Assembly (NCBI GenBank): GCA_035503915.1
Contig: DATJSU010000050.1
Location: 1 to 64,000, forward strand
Direction of reading: 5' to 3'
Origin: DATJMJ01 sp035503915
Lineage (GTDB): Bacteria > Actinomycetota > Acidimicrobiia > Acidimicrobiales > Palsa-688
Length of the DNA stretch: 64,000 bases
In this document: positions 1-8,985 of the stretch, piece after piece
Layout: the number at the start of each line of letters is the position of its first letter
Position numbering within the stretch: position 1 is the stretch's first letter
Notes under the pieces: generated by a model
Database searches by the model: none
What the model was told of the DNA's origin: nothing
The model's input: the letters and a program-made list of their open reading frames with translations, nothing else
Translations under genes and position numbers: made by a program

Positions 1-107
1 GCGTCGGAAAGAGCGCTCGCTAGCTCGGCCGGGGCGACCGTCGCCGCGTCGAAGCTCGCCGCGTAGTCGGCGAAGGCTTTGCGGAGCTCGCCAAGGCGTA
101 GGCACAC
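1..107 (-). CDS. Start of a probable DUF222/HNH endonuclease-type protein (truncated by window edge)
   Basis: Reading leftwards from a GTG at 107 the frame stays open to the window edge. An AGGAGG ribosome binding site lies 8 bases upstream of this GTG (complement of about 116-123), which is the main reason to believe the gene. The visible 35 residues contain LRKAFADYAASFDAA and APAELASALSDA, which resemble the helical N-terminus of actinobacterial DUF222/HNH endonuclease proteins. Those are restriction-like or intron/mobile-associated nucleases. Only the start is present, so the HNH motif cannot be checked and the family call is an inference. Confidence 0.5.
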   Translation of the reverse strand, partial: MCLRLGELRKAFADYAASFDAATVAPAELASALSD

Positions 108-248
108 GTGCTTTGCCCTCCTGTTGGGACAAACCGAGCCAAGAGGCTCTGGGGAGAGGCCAGCCCACCGCCGGCGAGTGCGGCCCTTCCTCATGTGGAG
201 GGGACCTGCAAACAATTGTAAAAGAGGGGTGGGACCCTTATTCAGAGA

Positions 249-1241
249 TCATTCGGGTCTGAGGTACGCGAGGGCCCCGCCGAGCCAGCCGAGGATGGTC
301 TCGAGGGCCTCCGGGTCGAGACGAGTGCCGTCCTCGTTGTAGCCGCTACCGGGCGCCGCAGCCGCCTCTGCGGGGGTGCGGGTGTCCTCCTTGAAGACGT
401 GGTTGGCGTTGGCAGGGTAGGCGAAGGTGACGTTTCCCTTCCCCGCCGCGGCCTGCTCGAGCGGCCCACCGTCGGCGGTGGCGTCGACCTGGAGGTCCTT
501 GCGGCCGATGAGGACGAGCGTGGGGACCTCCACCTTGGCGAGCAGATCGGCGGCGTCTTCGGCCCACAGTTCGCGGGCCAGGGGTAGGTTCGCCGGCGAC
601 TCGAAGCTGGCGAGCACCATCTTCACGCTCTCGGGAAGGCGCTCGTCGAGGTCCATGGGCTGCCCAGCCTCGTAGCGCGCGGCGGCGGCCTCCACCTCCG
701 GCATGAGCTCAGCACCGCCGTGCACCTGCGCCGCCTGCAGTGCGAGCTGGGCCAGGACGACCTCACCGATGGAGCGCCCGGGCGGCGCGGCGAGCACGAT
801 GGCGGCGAACGGGACGTCCTGGTGGCTGGTGGCGTAGTGGAGCACGTGGAGCGTGCCCTCGCTGTTGCCGAGCCCGGCGATGCGCTCGTCGTCGATGGAG
901 CCGTGGCCGGCCAGGACACCGACCGCTGCGACGAGCTCGTCGAGGTGCGAGCGCATGCTCAGCTTGCCGAACAGGGCCCGGGCGCTCTCGGCGGCGTCAG
1001 GGCCGGAGGCGCGCTTGTCATAGCGCAGCGACGCGATGCCGGCGGCCGCGAACGCCTCAGCCAAGAGGCGGCCGCTGCCGTTGCTGCCGGGGAGCAGCGG
1101 GGAGCACCAGTCACGGTCGGTGGGCCCGCTGCCAGCCACGAGCACGACGGCTGGGAACGGGCCGTCGCCGTCCGGGAGCATGAGCGTGCCACGCATGGTG
1201 ATGTCATCCAGCCACCAGCTGACCTCGACAGAAACGGTCAT
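249..1241 (-). CDS. Alpha/beta hydrolase (dienelactone hydrolase-like)
   Basis: A cytoplasmic serine hydrolase of about 330 residues. The oxyanion-loop region VLVAGSGPTDRD near the N-terminus and the nucleophile elbow GLGNSEG (GxSxG) are both visible. Near the C-terminus, LVLIGRKDLQVDA carries the expected acid residue and NANHVFKE the catalytic His region. This order is typical of the COG1073/peptidase S9-like alpha/beta hydrolases. The frame could extend about 19 codons upstream, but the ATG at 1241 begins just before the first beta-strand and gives a family-typical start. The substrate cannot be told. It lies downstream of and on the same strand as the 13-repeat secreted protein, with a gap of about 150 bases. 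Confidence 0.8.
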   Translation of the reverse strand: MTVSVEVSWWLDDITMRGTLMLPDGDGPFPAVVLVAGSGPTDRDWCSPLLPGSNGSGRLLAEAFAAAGIASLRYDKRASGPDAAESARALFGKLSMRSHLDELVAAVGVLAGHGSIDDERIAGLGNSEGTLHVLHYATSHQDVPFAAIVLAAPPGRSIGEVVLAQLALQAAQVHGGAELMPEVEAAAARYEAGQPMDLDERLPESVKMVLASFESPANLPLARELWAEDAADLLAKVEVPTLVLIGRKDLQVDATADGGPLEQAAAGKGNVTFAYPANANHVFKEDTRTPAEAAAAPGSGYNEDGTRLDPEALETILGWLGGALAYLRPE

Positions 1242-1395
1242 ACAGCTCACGATAGGCACCACGCAGGCAAGGCGCGATGCCGTGGTAGCAGAGGGCACTC
1301 AGCTCGCTCCGCTCCCAGGTGCGTTTACCGAAATCCCTGCCGGCCCGGCTACAACTCGCTGGCCAATAGGCCCTTGAGTGCTCTCCAAGTGCGGG

Positions 1396-3600
1396 TTAGC
1401 TGAAGCGAAGAACGAGCCCCCCGGCTGGGTTGTACCCGGCGGCGAAGCAATCATAGGGAGACGGGCAGACGACGGCTTTGATAGCGGCGATGCCAGCGGG
1501 AAGTGGTTGGCTGGCCCAGGTAGTACCGCCATCGGTCGAGCGGACGGCGACGACTGCAGGCGTGGTGCCCTCACCCGCCACAGAACTAGCCGCGGCATGC
1601 GAACCGATGGCCTCGCAGACCGAGGGCGTTGGGCAGGCGATGGCGTCGAGGGCCGAGACGTCGGCCGAGAGCTTTGTGCTCACCCATCTCGCTCCGCCAT
1701 CTGTAGTGCGGAGAACGTAAGGATAAGACGGGGTGTTGCCGGCCGCCACCCGGCATGCCGGGGCTCCAGGGCACGAGGCAAGCGGGTAGCTGCCCCCAAG
1801 TGTGTAGCCGCCTTCAATCGCGTAGCTCGCACCCACTGCCTCGCACGTCGAAGTCGTCGGGCACGCTACCCCCGTGAGCTCGGCGATATTGGACGGGAAC
1901 TTCTCACCGCCGGCCCATTTCAGCCCACCGTCTGTGGTGCGGATCGCTACCGCACCTCCCTCGGTGGAGCCGACCTCGCCAACGGCCTCGCAGACCGATG
2001 CCGACGGGCAGGCGAGCGCAGTGAGGCTGTCCCTAGCTGCCAGTGGAGACCCTACGTTCACCCACACCTCCCCGCCGTCCGTCGTGCGCAGGACGGCGCT
2101 CCCAGCCCCCCCAGACATGATGCCGAGGCAGAACGAGGCCGTGGGACAAGCCATCCCGGTGAACGGCGCCCGTCCAAGGCTGGGGGGGAAGGTAGTACTG
2201 GCGACCCAGGTGGTCCCGCCGTTCGTAGTGTGCAGGACGGCGGAGGCGGTGCCCTCTCCGGCTTCGCAAACTGAGATCGACGAGCATGCGATGGCGTCGA
2301 CGGCGTAGTCAGAGTAGGCGCCGGTCGTCTGCTCGACCCAACTGGCGCCGCCGTCCGTGGTACGCACCGAGCCGCCGGTCCCGCCGCCCTCGCAAACCCG
2401 GGTTGACCGGCAAACTATGGCATCGAGCTGCGAGAGGCCCACAGGGAAGGCGTCGCTCACCCACCTGATGCCGGCGTCTGTGGTGTGGAGGCTCATCTCG
2501 CCTTGGCTAGCACTGGCGGCGGCCACGCAGGTCGAAGCGGAGGGACAAGACAGGAGGGTCACGCTCGAGATGCCGGTGAGGAGCGGCTCCTGGGACCACT
2601 TCGTCCCGCTGTCAGTGGTGCGCATGAAGCCGTTGGGGTCGATGGCCGTGCAGAGCGACGCTCGGGGGCATGAGAGAGAGGTAATTTCTCCATCGCTCAG
2701 CCCGGTTGGGACGGTCTCCGGCTTCCAGCTCAGGCCACCGTTGGTAGTGCGGAGCACCATTGGGGCGGCCTGCTTGGAGCCCGACGCTTGGCACACGGTT
2801 GCCGACTGGCAAACTACGGACTCGAGGTACTGAGCCTCGGTCGGGGGCAGTGTCTTGGTGCTCCAGGTGCCACCCCCGTTCGTAGTCCGCAGGGTCATGG
2901 CGTAATCCCGGCTGTTGAGGCCGACGCCCTCGCAGGCACTTGGCGAAGGGCAAGAAATCGCAAGCGTTTGGGAGACACCGGGGATGGCTTTATTGACCCA
3001 GGTCGCCCCACCGTCGGTGGTGCGCGACGCCTCGGCTCCAGAGCCCGTCGAGTTCGCGCCGAGGGCCTCGCACACCGAGGCGGTCGGGCAAGAAATCGCG
3101 GTGAGCTGCCCGAGGCCTGGCGGGAACTTTTTGGCCACCCATGTGGCACCACCGTTTGTCGTGCGGAGCGCGACCTCTCCGTAGAGGTCGTACCCGGTGT
3201 ACTCGCCGGCCGCTACACAGACCGATGCCGAGTGGCAGGCGACCACCTTCAGCTCACCAACACCCGAAGGTAGCGGCTGGTCCGACCAGCTCGCTCCGGC
3301 GTTGGTCGTGCGCAGTGCAATGCCAGCCTCGTTGAAGGCACCGACGGCCTCGCAGGTGGCGGCCGAGGGACAGCTCAGGCCCCAGATATTGCTGACGCCG
3401 ACGAAGGACGCAACCTGGGCCCACGAGCGCCCTCCGAGCGCCGGTTCTTTTTGTGCCGCGAGGGCGCTCGGTAGGCACACGCCTCCGACGAGACTTACCG
3501 AGGCAATGCCGGCAACGATGGCTCGGGCAAGCCTGCCTCGTTGGAGACGAAGGAGCAGGCCCCAGGGACCTGCTCTGCGGGGCCCTGTTTGCCAGCGCAC
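1396..3600 (-). CDS. Secreted 13-repeat BNR/Ycf48-like protein
   Basis: About 734 residues with a signal peptide or membrane anchor near the N-terminus (hydrophobic IVAGIASVSLVGGV, then ALA). It is followed by 13 copies of a repeat of roughly 50 residues. Each repeat has TT(D/N)GGxxW, like the Asp-box/BNR blades of Ycf48 propellers, and CPSASVCEAVG, whose two cysteines probably form a small disulfide loop. The protein should be exported and folded as one or two beta-propellers; its ligand is unknown. I chose the GTG at 3600 because a GGGAGG motif precedes it by 8 bases. An ATG at 3690 would add 30 charged residues ahead of the signal peptide. Related CPSxxxC proteins are encoded at 39386 and 53970. 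Confidence 0.8.
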   Translation of the reverse strand: MRWQTGPRRAGPWGLLLRLQRGRLARAIVAGIASVSLVGGVCLPSALAAQKEPALGGRSWAQVASFVGVSNIWGLSCPSAATCEAVGAFNEAGIALRTTNAGASWSDQPLPSGVGELKVVACHSASVCVAAGEYTGYDLYGEVALRTTNGGATWVAKKFPPGLGQLTAISCPTASVCEALGANSTGSGAEASRTTDGGATWVNKAIPGVSQTLAISCPSPSACEGVGLNSRDYAMTLRTTNGGGTWSTKTLPPTEAQYLESVVCQSATVCQASGSKQAAPMVLRTTNGGLSWKPETVPTGLSDGEITSLSCPRASLCTAIDPNGFMRTTDSGTKWSQEPLLTGISSVTLLSCPSASTCVAAASASQGEMSLHTTDAGIRWVSDAFPVGLSQLDAIVCRSTRVCEGGGTGGSVRTTDGGASWVEQTTGAYSDYAVDAIACSSISVCEAGEGTASAVLHTTNGGTTWVASTTFPPSLGRAPFTGMACPTASFCLGIMSGGAGSAVLRTTDGGEVWVNVGSPLAARDSLTALACPSASVCEAVGEVGSTEGGAVAIRTTDGGLKWAGGEKFPSNIAELTGVACPTTSTCEAVGASYAIEGGYTLGGSYPLASCPGAPACRVAAGNTPSYPYVLRTTDGGARWVSTKLSADVSALDAIACPTPSVCEAIGSHAAASSVAGEGTTPAVVAVRSTDGGTTWASQPLPAGIAAIKAVVCPSPYDCFAAGYNPAGGLVLRFS

Positions 3601-3897
3601 TTGGCGACCTCCCGGTTGCTCACGGTTCGTTTGCCCGTGAGGGTGTGAGCGTTTGTTCGGCGCAGCATACACGTCTTTTAGGGGGGCCACAGGCTGCGCT
3701 CGGCTCCGCGAGAGGGGTTCTTACGGTGGCCGCCGTCTTCGATCACGGGGGCCCCTTCTCCGACGAGCTTTCGCCAGCAGAGGCGCCCTCACCCTTCTCG
3801 GCCGCTAGAAAGGCTTCCGGCCCTATTGCGAAGGACTTTGTGCTGAAATCGGCCCGGCAGGCTCGGCGCGAGACCCCCACGGTCGATCAAGTGCCTG

Positions 3898-4896
3898 ATG
3901 ATGGCCCGGCTGAAGGGGAGATCTAACGCCCGCCCGCTACCTCCGAGCAGCGCGCCACCGGACCTCTTGCCGGCGGCGCAAGCAAAAGTGGCAGAACTCG
4001 AGGCTGCCGTTGGGGAACTGAAGGAGCAACTGCGGCGCAACGAGAAGATGGGGCGCGCCCTGAACGGGTCGCCCCGCGCCTGCCTTGTCGCTGACGCGGA
4101 AGACGATTTCCGGCTCTTTTACGCCAATGCCGCAGCGAACGCCGTCTTCGACCAGTTGGCCCCGTGGTTGCACGTACCACGCGACCGAGTGATGGGTTCG
4201 CGCATCGACGAAGTCCTAGGGATTGCCGACTTCGCGCCTTCGGTCATCTCGGGCCGGCGCGAGGCCCTCTCTGGCGTGTACAGCGTCGGGGAGGAATGGA
4301 TCGACTTTTACGCCGCCCCCGTCACTGACGGCGCCGGTCGCGTCATCGCCTTGTTCATGGCAGGTTCTCTTGTAACGCGGCGGCGGAGGACCGCCGAAGC
4401 GGTCGCCGCGGAGTCCGAACAGATGCGGGCCTCGATCGCAGACATTTCCCGCAACGCCCAAGGGGCGGCGGCGACTGCGAACGACGCCGCGCGAACGGCT
4501 ACAGCGGCCAGCGAGACCATCAATCGACTGAACCGCTCGAGCGCCGAGATCAGCAGCGTGATCCAAGTCATAAACCGGATAGCGGCCCAAACGCGGCTGT
4601 TGGCCCTCAACGCGACGATCGAAGCGGCCCGGGTGGGCGACGCAGGGAGAGGCTTCGCCGTCGTGGCGAGCGAAGTAAAGCAGCTTGCTCAAGAGACCGG
4701 CCTCGCCACCGCGCAGGTGGTGCAGCAGGTTGAGAGCATCCAGGCCGAGGCAAAAGAAGCGGTGGACGCGATCAACTCGATCCTCCAAGTCGTCAACAGG
4801 ATCGACCAGTGCCAGGCAGCGATCGCCGCCGCCGTGGAGCAGCAGACTGCGACAACAGCCGAGCTCAGCCGCCAATTAGCCGAGAGCCTCTCGTAG
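3898..4896 (+). CDS. Soluble PAS-type methyl-accepting chemotaxis-like protein
   Basis: 332 residues with no membrane segment. A short coiled coil (about 28-52) precedes a PAS-like sensor domain (about 55-160). The C-terminal half is an MCP signalling domain. The hairpin tip is recognisable: VINRIAAQTRLLALN at about 224-238, then IEAARVGDAGRGFAVVASEV at about 241-260. The domain normally contacts CheA and CheW. No che or flagellar genes are in this window, so it may act with chemotaxis genes elsewhere or in another output. No cofactor-binding residue for the PAS domain can be assigned. The start (ATGATG) has only a weak ribosome binding site. It precedes a cyclic-di-GMP enzyme on the same strand by 358 bases. 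Confidence 0.85.
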   Translation: MMARLKGRSNARPLPPSSAPPDLLPAAQAKVAELEAAVGELKEQLRRNEKMGRALNGSPRACLVADAEDDFRLFYANAAANAVFDQLAPWLHVPRDRVMGSRIDEVLGIADFAPSVISGRREALSGVYSVGEEWIDFYAAPVTDGAGRVIALFMAGSLVTRRRRTAEAVAAESEQMRASIADISRNAQGAAATANDAARTATAASETINRLNRSSAEISSVIQVINRIAAQTRLLALNATIEAARVGDAGRGFAVVASEVKQLAQETGLATAQVVQQVESIQAEAKEAVDAINSILQVVNRIDQCQAAIAAAVEQQTATTAELSRQLAESLS

Positions 4897-5254
4897 CGAT
4901 GCTCGGCCCGGCGGGGCGTCGTGGTCGGGAGGCCACGAGGCCCGGCCATGCTTCCCCTTTGAGCACCCAATGGGGAAATGGGGCCCCTTCTGCTAAGGAC
5001 CTTGGTCCCAGAAGTTGTGGCCTTTGGCCCGTACCCTTCAAGTCGGTCACGCCGCCGCCGATCCCATCGTTGCCGGACGTTTTCGGAGGAGCGCTAAATC
5101 TCAGCAAAGGGACGACCCGGGACGAACAAGGTCTTCAAGAAGGACGCCCTCTTGGGCAAACAGACGATCGAGTGCGCCCCTCTTCACCCTTGTACGTCAA
5201 GCCAGTGACCTAGGGCTCTGTGACTAACAGGCAGCTTAGGAAGAGATCGCCGAC
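4897..5254 (+). other. Intergenic region without a gene
   Basis: 358 bases between the chemoreceptor-like gene and the GGDEF-EAL gene. Just after the upstream stop there is a short GC-rich inverted repeat (CGTGG...CCACG around 4920-4938) without a T-tract. I looked for a cyclic-di-GMP riboswitch because of the downstream gene, but the conserved core is not present. No ORF with a credible start was found. Confidence 0.4.
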
Positions 5255-8200
5255 ATGGAAGTTGGGAGTGCCTTCTCAGGAACTCTAGGTACCCCGCGGC
5301 AACCGTGCTCGTCTGGCGTCCCCATGGCATCCCTTGCTCGCTTGAGCCGCCTAGCCCTCGAGGGCGCGGCCGAGCAGGAGATGATCGACGCAGCCGTGCG
5401 GGCGGTAGCAGAGACGCTCGGCGTCGAGATGGCGAAGTACATGGAGCTAAGCCCCGAGGAAGATCTCTTCCGTCTGCGCGGGGCGATTGGCTGGCCGGAG
5501 GAACTGATCGGTGCGGCAACGGTACCGGCCAGCGGCGGTGGCTCTTACGCCGCTTTCGCACTTTCCCACGCGAGCCCCGATGTGGTGCAAGACCTGAGGA
5601 GGGAGGCCCGTTTCATCCCTTCTCAGTTCCTCACCGAGATGGGCGTGGTATCGGGGCTGAGCGCCGTGGTGTACGGCGCAGGTATCGAGGTCTTAGGGGC
5701 CCTCTCTGGCCAGTCGAGGTCCGAAAGGAGCTTCGACGAACACGACGCCGAGCTCCTCCAGACGATAGCCAACATCCTTTCCACGGGGGTGCTCCGCCGC
5801 TGGAGCGAGACCCGGCTCGGTGCGCTGGTGCAAAACTCGAGCGACCTGATCGTCGTCGTCAACGACAAAGCCGAGATCATCTACTGCAACCCGGCGGTCC
5901 GAAGGCTCTTCGGAGTCGAGCCGGGAAGCGTCCTCGGGCGCTGGATGGGCGAGCTTGTCCACCCAGAGGACCTAACGCGTGCGAAAGAGGCCTTCGTCCG
6001 AGACTTGGCAGCACCTGGCGGCCATCCATCCTCTCGCTACCGTTTCTCGGCCGGGCCCGGGGATTGGCGCGTGCTCGAAGTCGTAGCGACCAACTGCCTT
6101 GACGACCCCTCCGTGAGAGGCGTCGTGTTCAACGCGCGAGACGTCACCGAGCAGGACAACCTCAGCCGTGTGCTGCGGACCTTGAGCGCCGGCAACAGGC
6201 TCCTCGTCGCCGCCAACGACGAAGCGACGCTCCTCGCCGATGCCTGCCGGACTGTCGTCGAGGTGGGAGGTTTCCCCCTCGCTTGGGTGGGATATCGCGA
6301 GCACGACGCCCGCTCGAGCGTGAGGCGGGTGGCGTCGGCTGGACGGTCGGCCTATGTCGAGGAGATCCGCGTCGGCTGGGGCGGCGACGCTTACAGCAAC
6401 GGGCCCGTCGGCGCCGCCATCAAGACCGGCGAGACGCAAGTGGTCAACGACACCCTTGGTCACACTAACTTTGCGCCGTGGCGAGAGCGGGCGGAGCGTT
6501 TCGGGCTCCGTTCAACTTGTGCGCTCGCGTTGCGCGTCGGGGACGAGGTCATTGGCGCGATCGCGATCTATGCGGAGGAAGCCGGGGCCTTTGGGGAAAG
6601 AGAGGTGTCGTTACTACAAGAGCTCGCCGACGATTTCTCCTACGGGATCGCCCGCTTACGGGACGCCCAGTCCCTTCATAAGAGCGAGCAGCGCTTCCAG
6701 GCTCTCGCCGACGAAGCACCGATCGGCATCGTAGAGACATCGAGCGAAGGCAACATCGAGTACGCCAACGCCAAGATGAGGGAGATCCTGGGACGGTCAC
6801 AAGCGCCTGGCCGCTGGCTCGACCTTGTCCACCCCGATGACCTAGCCGAAGTGACGGCAGTCGCCGAAAGCGTCGGCCGCGGGGAAAAGACGGTCAAAAG
6901 GTTCAAGATATGCCGGCCCGACGGGGAGGTCCGCCACGTCCGGCTCAGCCTCGCACCGAAAAGCCTGCAGGGCAACAATGGCCTCATCACGACCGTTGAG
7001 GACGTGACCGAGGAAGCTCTCGCTCAGGAGGCGCTCGCGTACCAGGCTTTCCACGACTCCCTCACGGGGTTGCCCAACCGTGCGATGTTCCTCGACCTCC
7101 TCGCGCGCGAACTTGGGCGGTGCCGGGGAGCAAGAGCGAAGATCGCAGTCCTTTTCTTGGACATCGACCACTTCAAGGTCGTGAACGACAGCTTGGGCCA
7201 CGTTGCAGGCGACGAGGTGCTCGTCCAGGTGGGCGAGCGTCTCCGCGCCGCTCTCAGGGGGACAGACGTACTGGCTCGCTTCAGCGGGGACGAGTTCATC
7301 CTCATGCTCCCGGGCGTACGAGGCGCTCAGGCCGCCACCAAAGCTGCTAAACGCATGCTCGAGGCCTTGGAGGCCCCCGTGGGCAGCGCGGGCCACGACA
7401 TAAAATTGAGCGCGAGCATAGGGATCGTTATTGCGTCGGGCCGGGAGGACGCGACAACAGTGCTCCGGGACGCCGACGCCGCGATGTACCGTGCGAAACG
7501 GGAGGGCCGCAACCGCTGGGCCGTTTTCGACGAAGGGCTCCACCGCGGGTCGCTCAGGAGGCTTTCGATAGAGGCCGAGCTCCACAAAGCATTGGAACGG
7601 CAGGAACTCCAGCTCTTCTACCAACCTCTCGTAGCCCCGGCGAGCGGTCGCCCACGCTCCGCCGAAGCCTTGGTCCGCTGGAACCACCCGGGACGTGGAC
7701 TGGTCCCACCACTCGAGTTCATCCCTGTCGCAGAAGAGTCGGGCCTCATCGGACGGGTCGGGCGCTGGGTTTTCGAGGAGGCGGTATCTCAAATGGCGGC
7801 TTGGGACGCTCACGAGGCCGGCCCGCACCTCGACGTGCTCGCCGTCAACCTGTCCGCCCGGCAACTTGACGACCCTGGGACGCCCTCGTTTGTCTCCCGT
7901 ACCCTAAAGCGCCACAAAGTGGCGGCGAACCGGATCTGCCTAGAGGTCACCGAGTCAGTCCTGATGGGCGACAATGCGTCCACGCGTACTTGCCTGAGAG
8001 CGTTCAAAGCGCTCGGCTTGTCAATCGCCATCGACGACTTTGGGACGGGGTATTCCTCTCTCGCTTATTTGCACACCCTCCCGGTGACGACTGTCAAGAT
8101 CGACCGCTCGTTCGTGGAACGCCTGGGCAGAGACGACGACTCCATGCCTGTCGTGAAGGCGATCGTCGAGATGAGCCACGCTCTCGGGCTGAGCGTGGTG

Positions 8201-8353
8201 GCCGAGGGCGTGAGCGACGGCTACCTGCAGGGCTTGGTCTCAGAGCTCGGTTGCGAGGCAGCCCAGGGCTTCTACTGGTCGATGCCACAACCCGCGAGAG
8301 AATTCGCCGCGTGGTGGCTGAAGGCTGAACAAGCCGGGTTGGGGGCGGCCTAA
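5255..8353 (+). CDS. GAF-PAS-GAF-PAS-GGDEF-EAL cyclic-di-GMP protein
   Basis: 1032 residues, soluble. Domain order: GAF (about 20-165), PAS (about 185-300), GAF (about 310-460), PAS (about 475-590), GGDEF (about 590-765), EAL (about 775-1020). The cyclase active-site motif reads SGDEF (677-681) in place of GGDEF, a change tolerated in some active cyclases. An RxxD inhibitory site (RGTD, 668-671) sits five residues before it. The phosphodiesterase half keeps EAL (804-806), EVTES, DDFGTG, KIDRSF and AEGV, so it should hydrolyse cyclic-di-GMP. The protein is therefore potentially bifunctional, with four sensor domains selecting the output. Signals are unknown. Start at the ATG at 5255 with GGAAGAG upstream; another ATG at 5323 would shorten the N-terminus. 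Confidence 0.9.
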   Translation: MEVGSAFSGTLGTPRQPCSSGVPMASLARLSRLALEGAAEQEMIDAAVRAVAETLGVEMAKYMELSPEEDLFRLRGAIGWPEELIGAATVPASGGGSYAAFALSHASPDVVQDLRREARFIPSQFLTEMGVVSGLSAVVYGAGIEVLGALSGQSRSERSFDEHDAELLQTIANILSTGVLRRWSETRLGALVQNSSDLIVVVNDKAEIIYCNPAVRRLFGVEPGSVLGRWMGELVHPEDLTRAKEAFVRDLAAPGGHPSSRYRFSAGPGDWRVLEVVATNCLDDPSVRGVVFNARDVTEQDNLSRVLRTLSAGNRLLVAANDEATLLADACRTVVEVGGFPLAWVGYREHDARSSVRRVASAGRSAYVEEIRVGWGGDAYSNGPVGAAIKTGETQVVNDTLGHTNFAPWRERAERFGLRSTCALALRVGDEVIGAIAIYAEEAGAFGEREVSLLQELADDFSYGIARLRDAQSLHKSEQRFQALADEAPIGIVETSSEGNIEYANAKMREILGRSQAPGRWLDLVHPDDLAEVTAVAESVGRGEKTVKRFKICRPDGEVRHVRLSLAPKSLQGNNGLITTVEDVTEEALAQEALAYQAFHDSLTGLPNRAMFLDLLARELGRCRGARAKIAVLFLDIDHFKVVNDSLGHVAGDEVLVQVGERLRAALRGTDVLARFSGDEFILMLPGVRGAQAATKAAKRMLEALEAPVGSAGHDIKLSASIGIVIASGREDATTVLRDADAAMYRAKREGRNRWAVFDEGLHRGSLRRLSIEAELHKALERQELQLFYQPLVAPASGRPRSAEALVRWNHPGRGLVPPLEFIPVAEESGLIGRVGRWVFEEAVSQMAAWDAHEAGPHLDVLAVNLSARQLDDPGTPSFVSRTLKRHKVAANRICLEVTESVLMGDNASTRTCLRAFKALGLSIAIDDFGTGYSSLAYLHTLPVTTVKIDRSFVERLGRDDDSMPVVKAIVEMSHALGLSVVAEGVSDGYLQGLVSELGCEAAQGFYWSMPQPAREFAAWWLKAEQAGLGAA

Positions 8354-8432
8354 CTGGCACCCGGCAGTGAGGTGCCCGGCGCCTCCGGGTGGTGGAGCTT
8401 CTCGCCCATCCCCTCCTCGCTGACGACCCAGG

Positions 8433-8474
8433 TGGGAGCGTGGTAGCTTTCCAGATGGGAGCGTGGTCGCTTTC
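8433..8474 (+). repeat. Two 19-bp direct repeats upstream of the DUF6951-methyltransferase pair
   Basis: The 19-base sequence TGGGAGCGTGGTAGCTTTC at 8433-8451 recurs at 8456-8474 with one mismatch (C for A at its 13th base). The copies are 23 bases apart, about two helical turns. They sit about 160 bases before the first gene of the pair. A tandem regulator-binding site is a reasonable inference; no regulator is known. The rest of 8354-8630 holds no gene. Confidence 0.5.
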
Positions 8475-8630
8475 GAAGCCGGTTCTGTGCTCGGGCAACC
8501 GGAAAAGCCGTGCGGGCTGGCGATTTCACGACCAGCACAGGTAGTTTGTCACAATTTTGCTGGCCCAAGGACCATATGCGGGCGCCAGCCAGGCTGTGCG
8601 AACGGTACGGGTGCTAAGAAGAGACCAGAT

Positions 8631-8957
8631 ATGGCCTCCGTAGTGATAAAGAGCGGTGTGTGCGGTTTCACGGTGCGTGCCACTGCCCAATGCCCCGACG
8701 GCGACCACGTCACGCTCCAGATCGAGAGCGAATGCCCCAACTACAAAGAAATCGCCGAACATTTACACGAGGTCGAGGCTGTCAAAGAGCTCTTCGTAGA
8801 CCGGCACAAAGGCCTCGTTTGGACGACCTGCGCCACCCACAGCCCCCACGTCAGTTGCCCCGTCCCTGTGGGGCTCCTGAAGCTGGTCGAAGTTGCGGCG
8901 GGGCTCGCCTTACCCCAGAGCGTGTCGATCGACGTTCGTTCAGGCACAGCGGGCTGA
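8631..8957 (+). CDS. DUF6951 family small cysteine-rich protein
   Basis: 108 residues. It matches the DUF6951 pattern as I remember it: SGVCGFTV at the N-terminus, IESECPNYKEIAEHL, a late cysteine pair in CATHSPHVSCPVP, and GLLKLVEVAAGLALP. Conserved cysteines (in VCGF, QCPDG, ECPNY, TTCATH, SCPVP) and a His suggest metal or Fe-S binding. The family occurs in methanogens and anaerobes beside corrinoid methyltransferase genes, but its function is not established. The frame is open further upstream, yet the ATG at 8631 gives the family length. The next gene, a zinc-type methyltransferase, starts 28 bases downstream, so the two form an operon. Confidence 0.8.
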   Translation: MASVVIKSGVCGFTVRATAQCPDGDHVTLQIESECPNYKEIAEHLHEVEAVKELFVDRHKGLVWTTCATHSPHVSCPVPVGLLKLVEVAAGLALPQSVSIDVRSGTAG

Positions 8958-8985
8958 CCCGCCGGCGGAGGAGGTTTCAAGCAAA

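Noticed and set aside
4897..5254. Cyclic-di-GMP riboswitch ahead of the GGDEF-EAL gene
   Set aside because: The gap was searched for the GEMM core by eye; only superficial similarity (AAAGGGACGACCCGGGACGA) exists, with no conserved tetraloop-receptor layout.
8354..8400. Rho-independent terminator after the GGDEF-EAL gene
   Set aside because: The nested inverted repeats (CACCCGG/CCGGGTG) have no following T-tract and are ordinary for this GC content.
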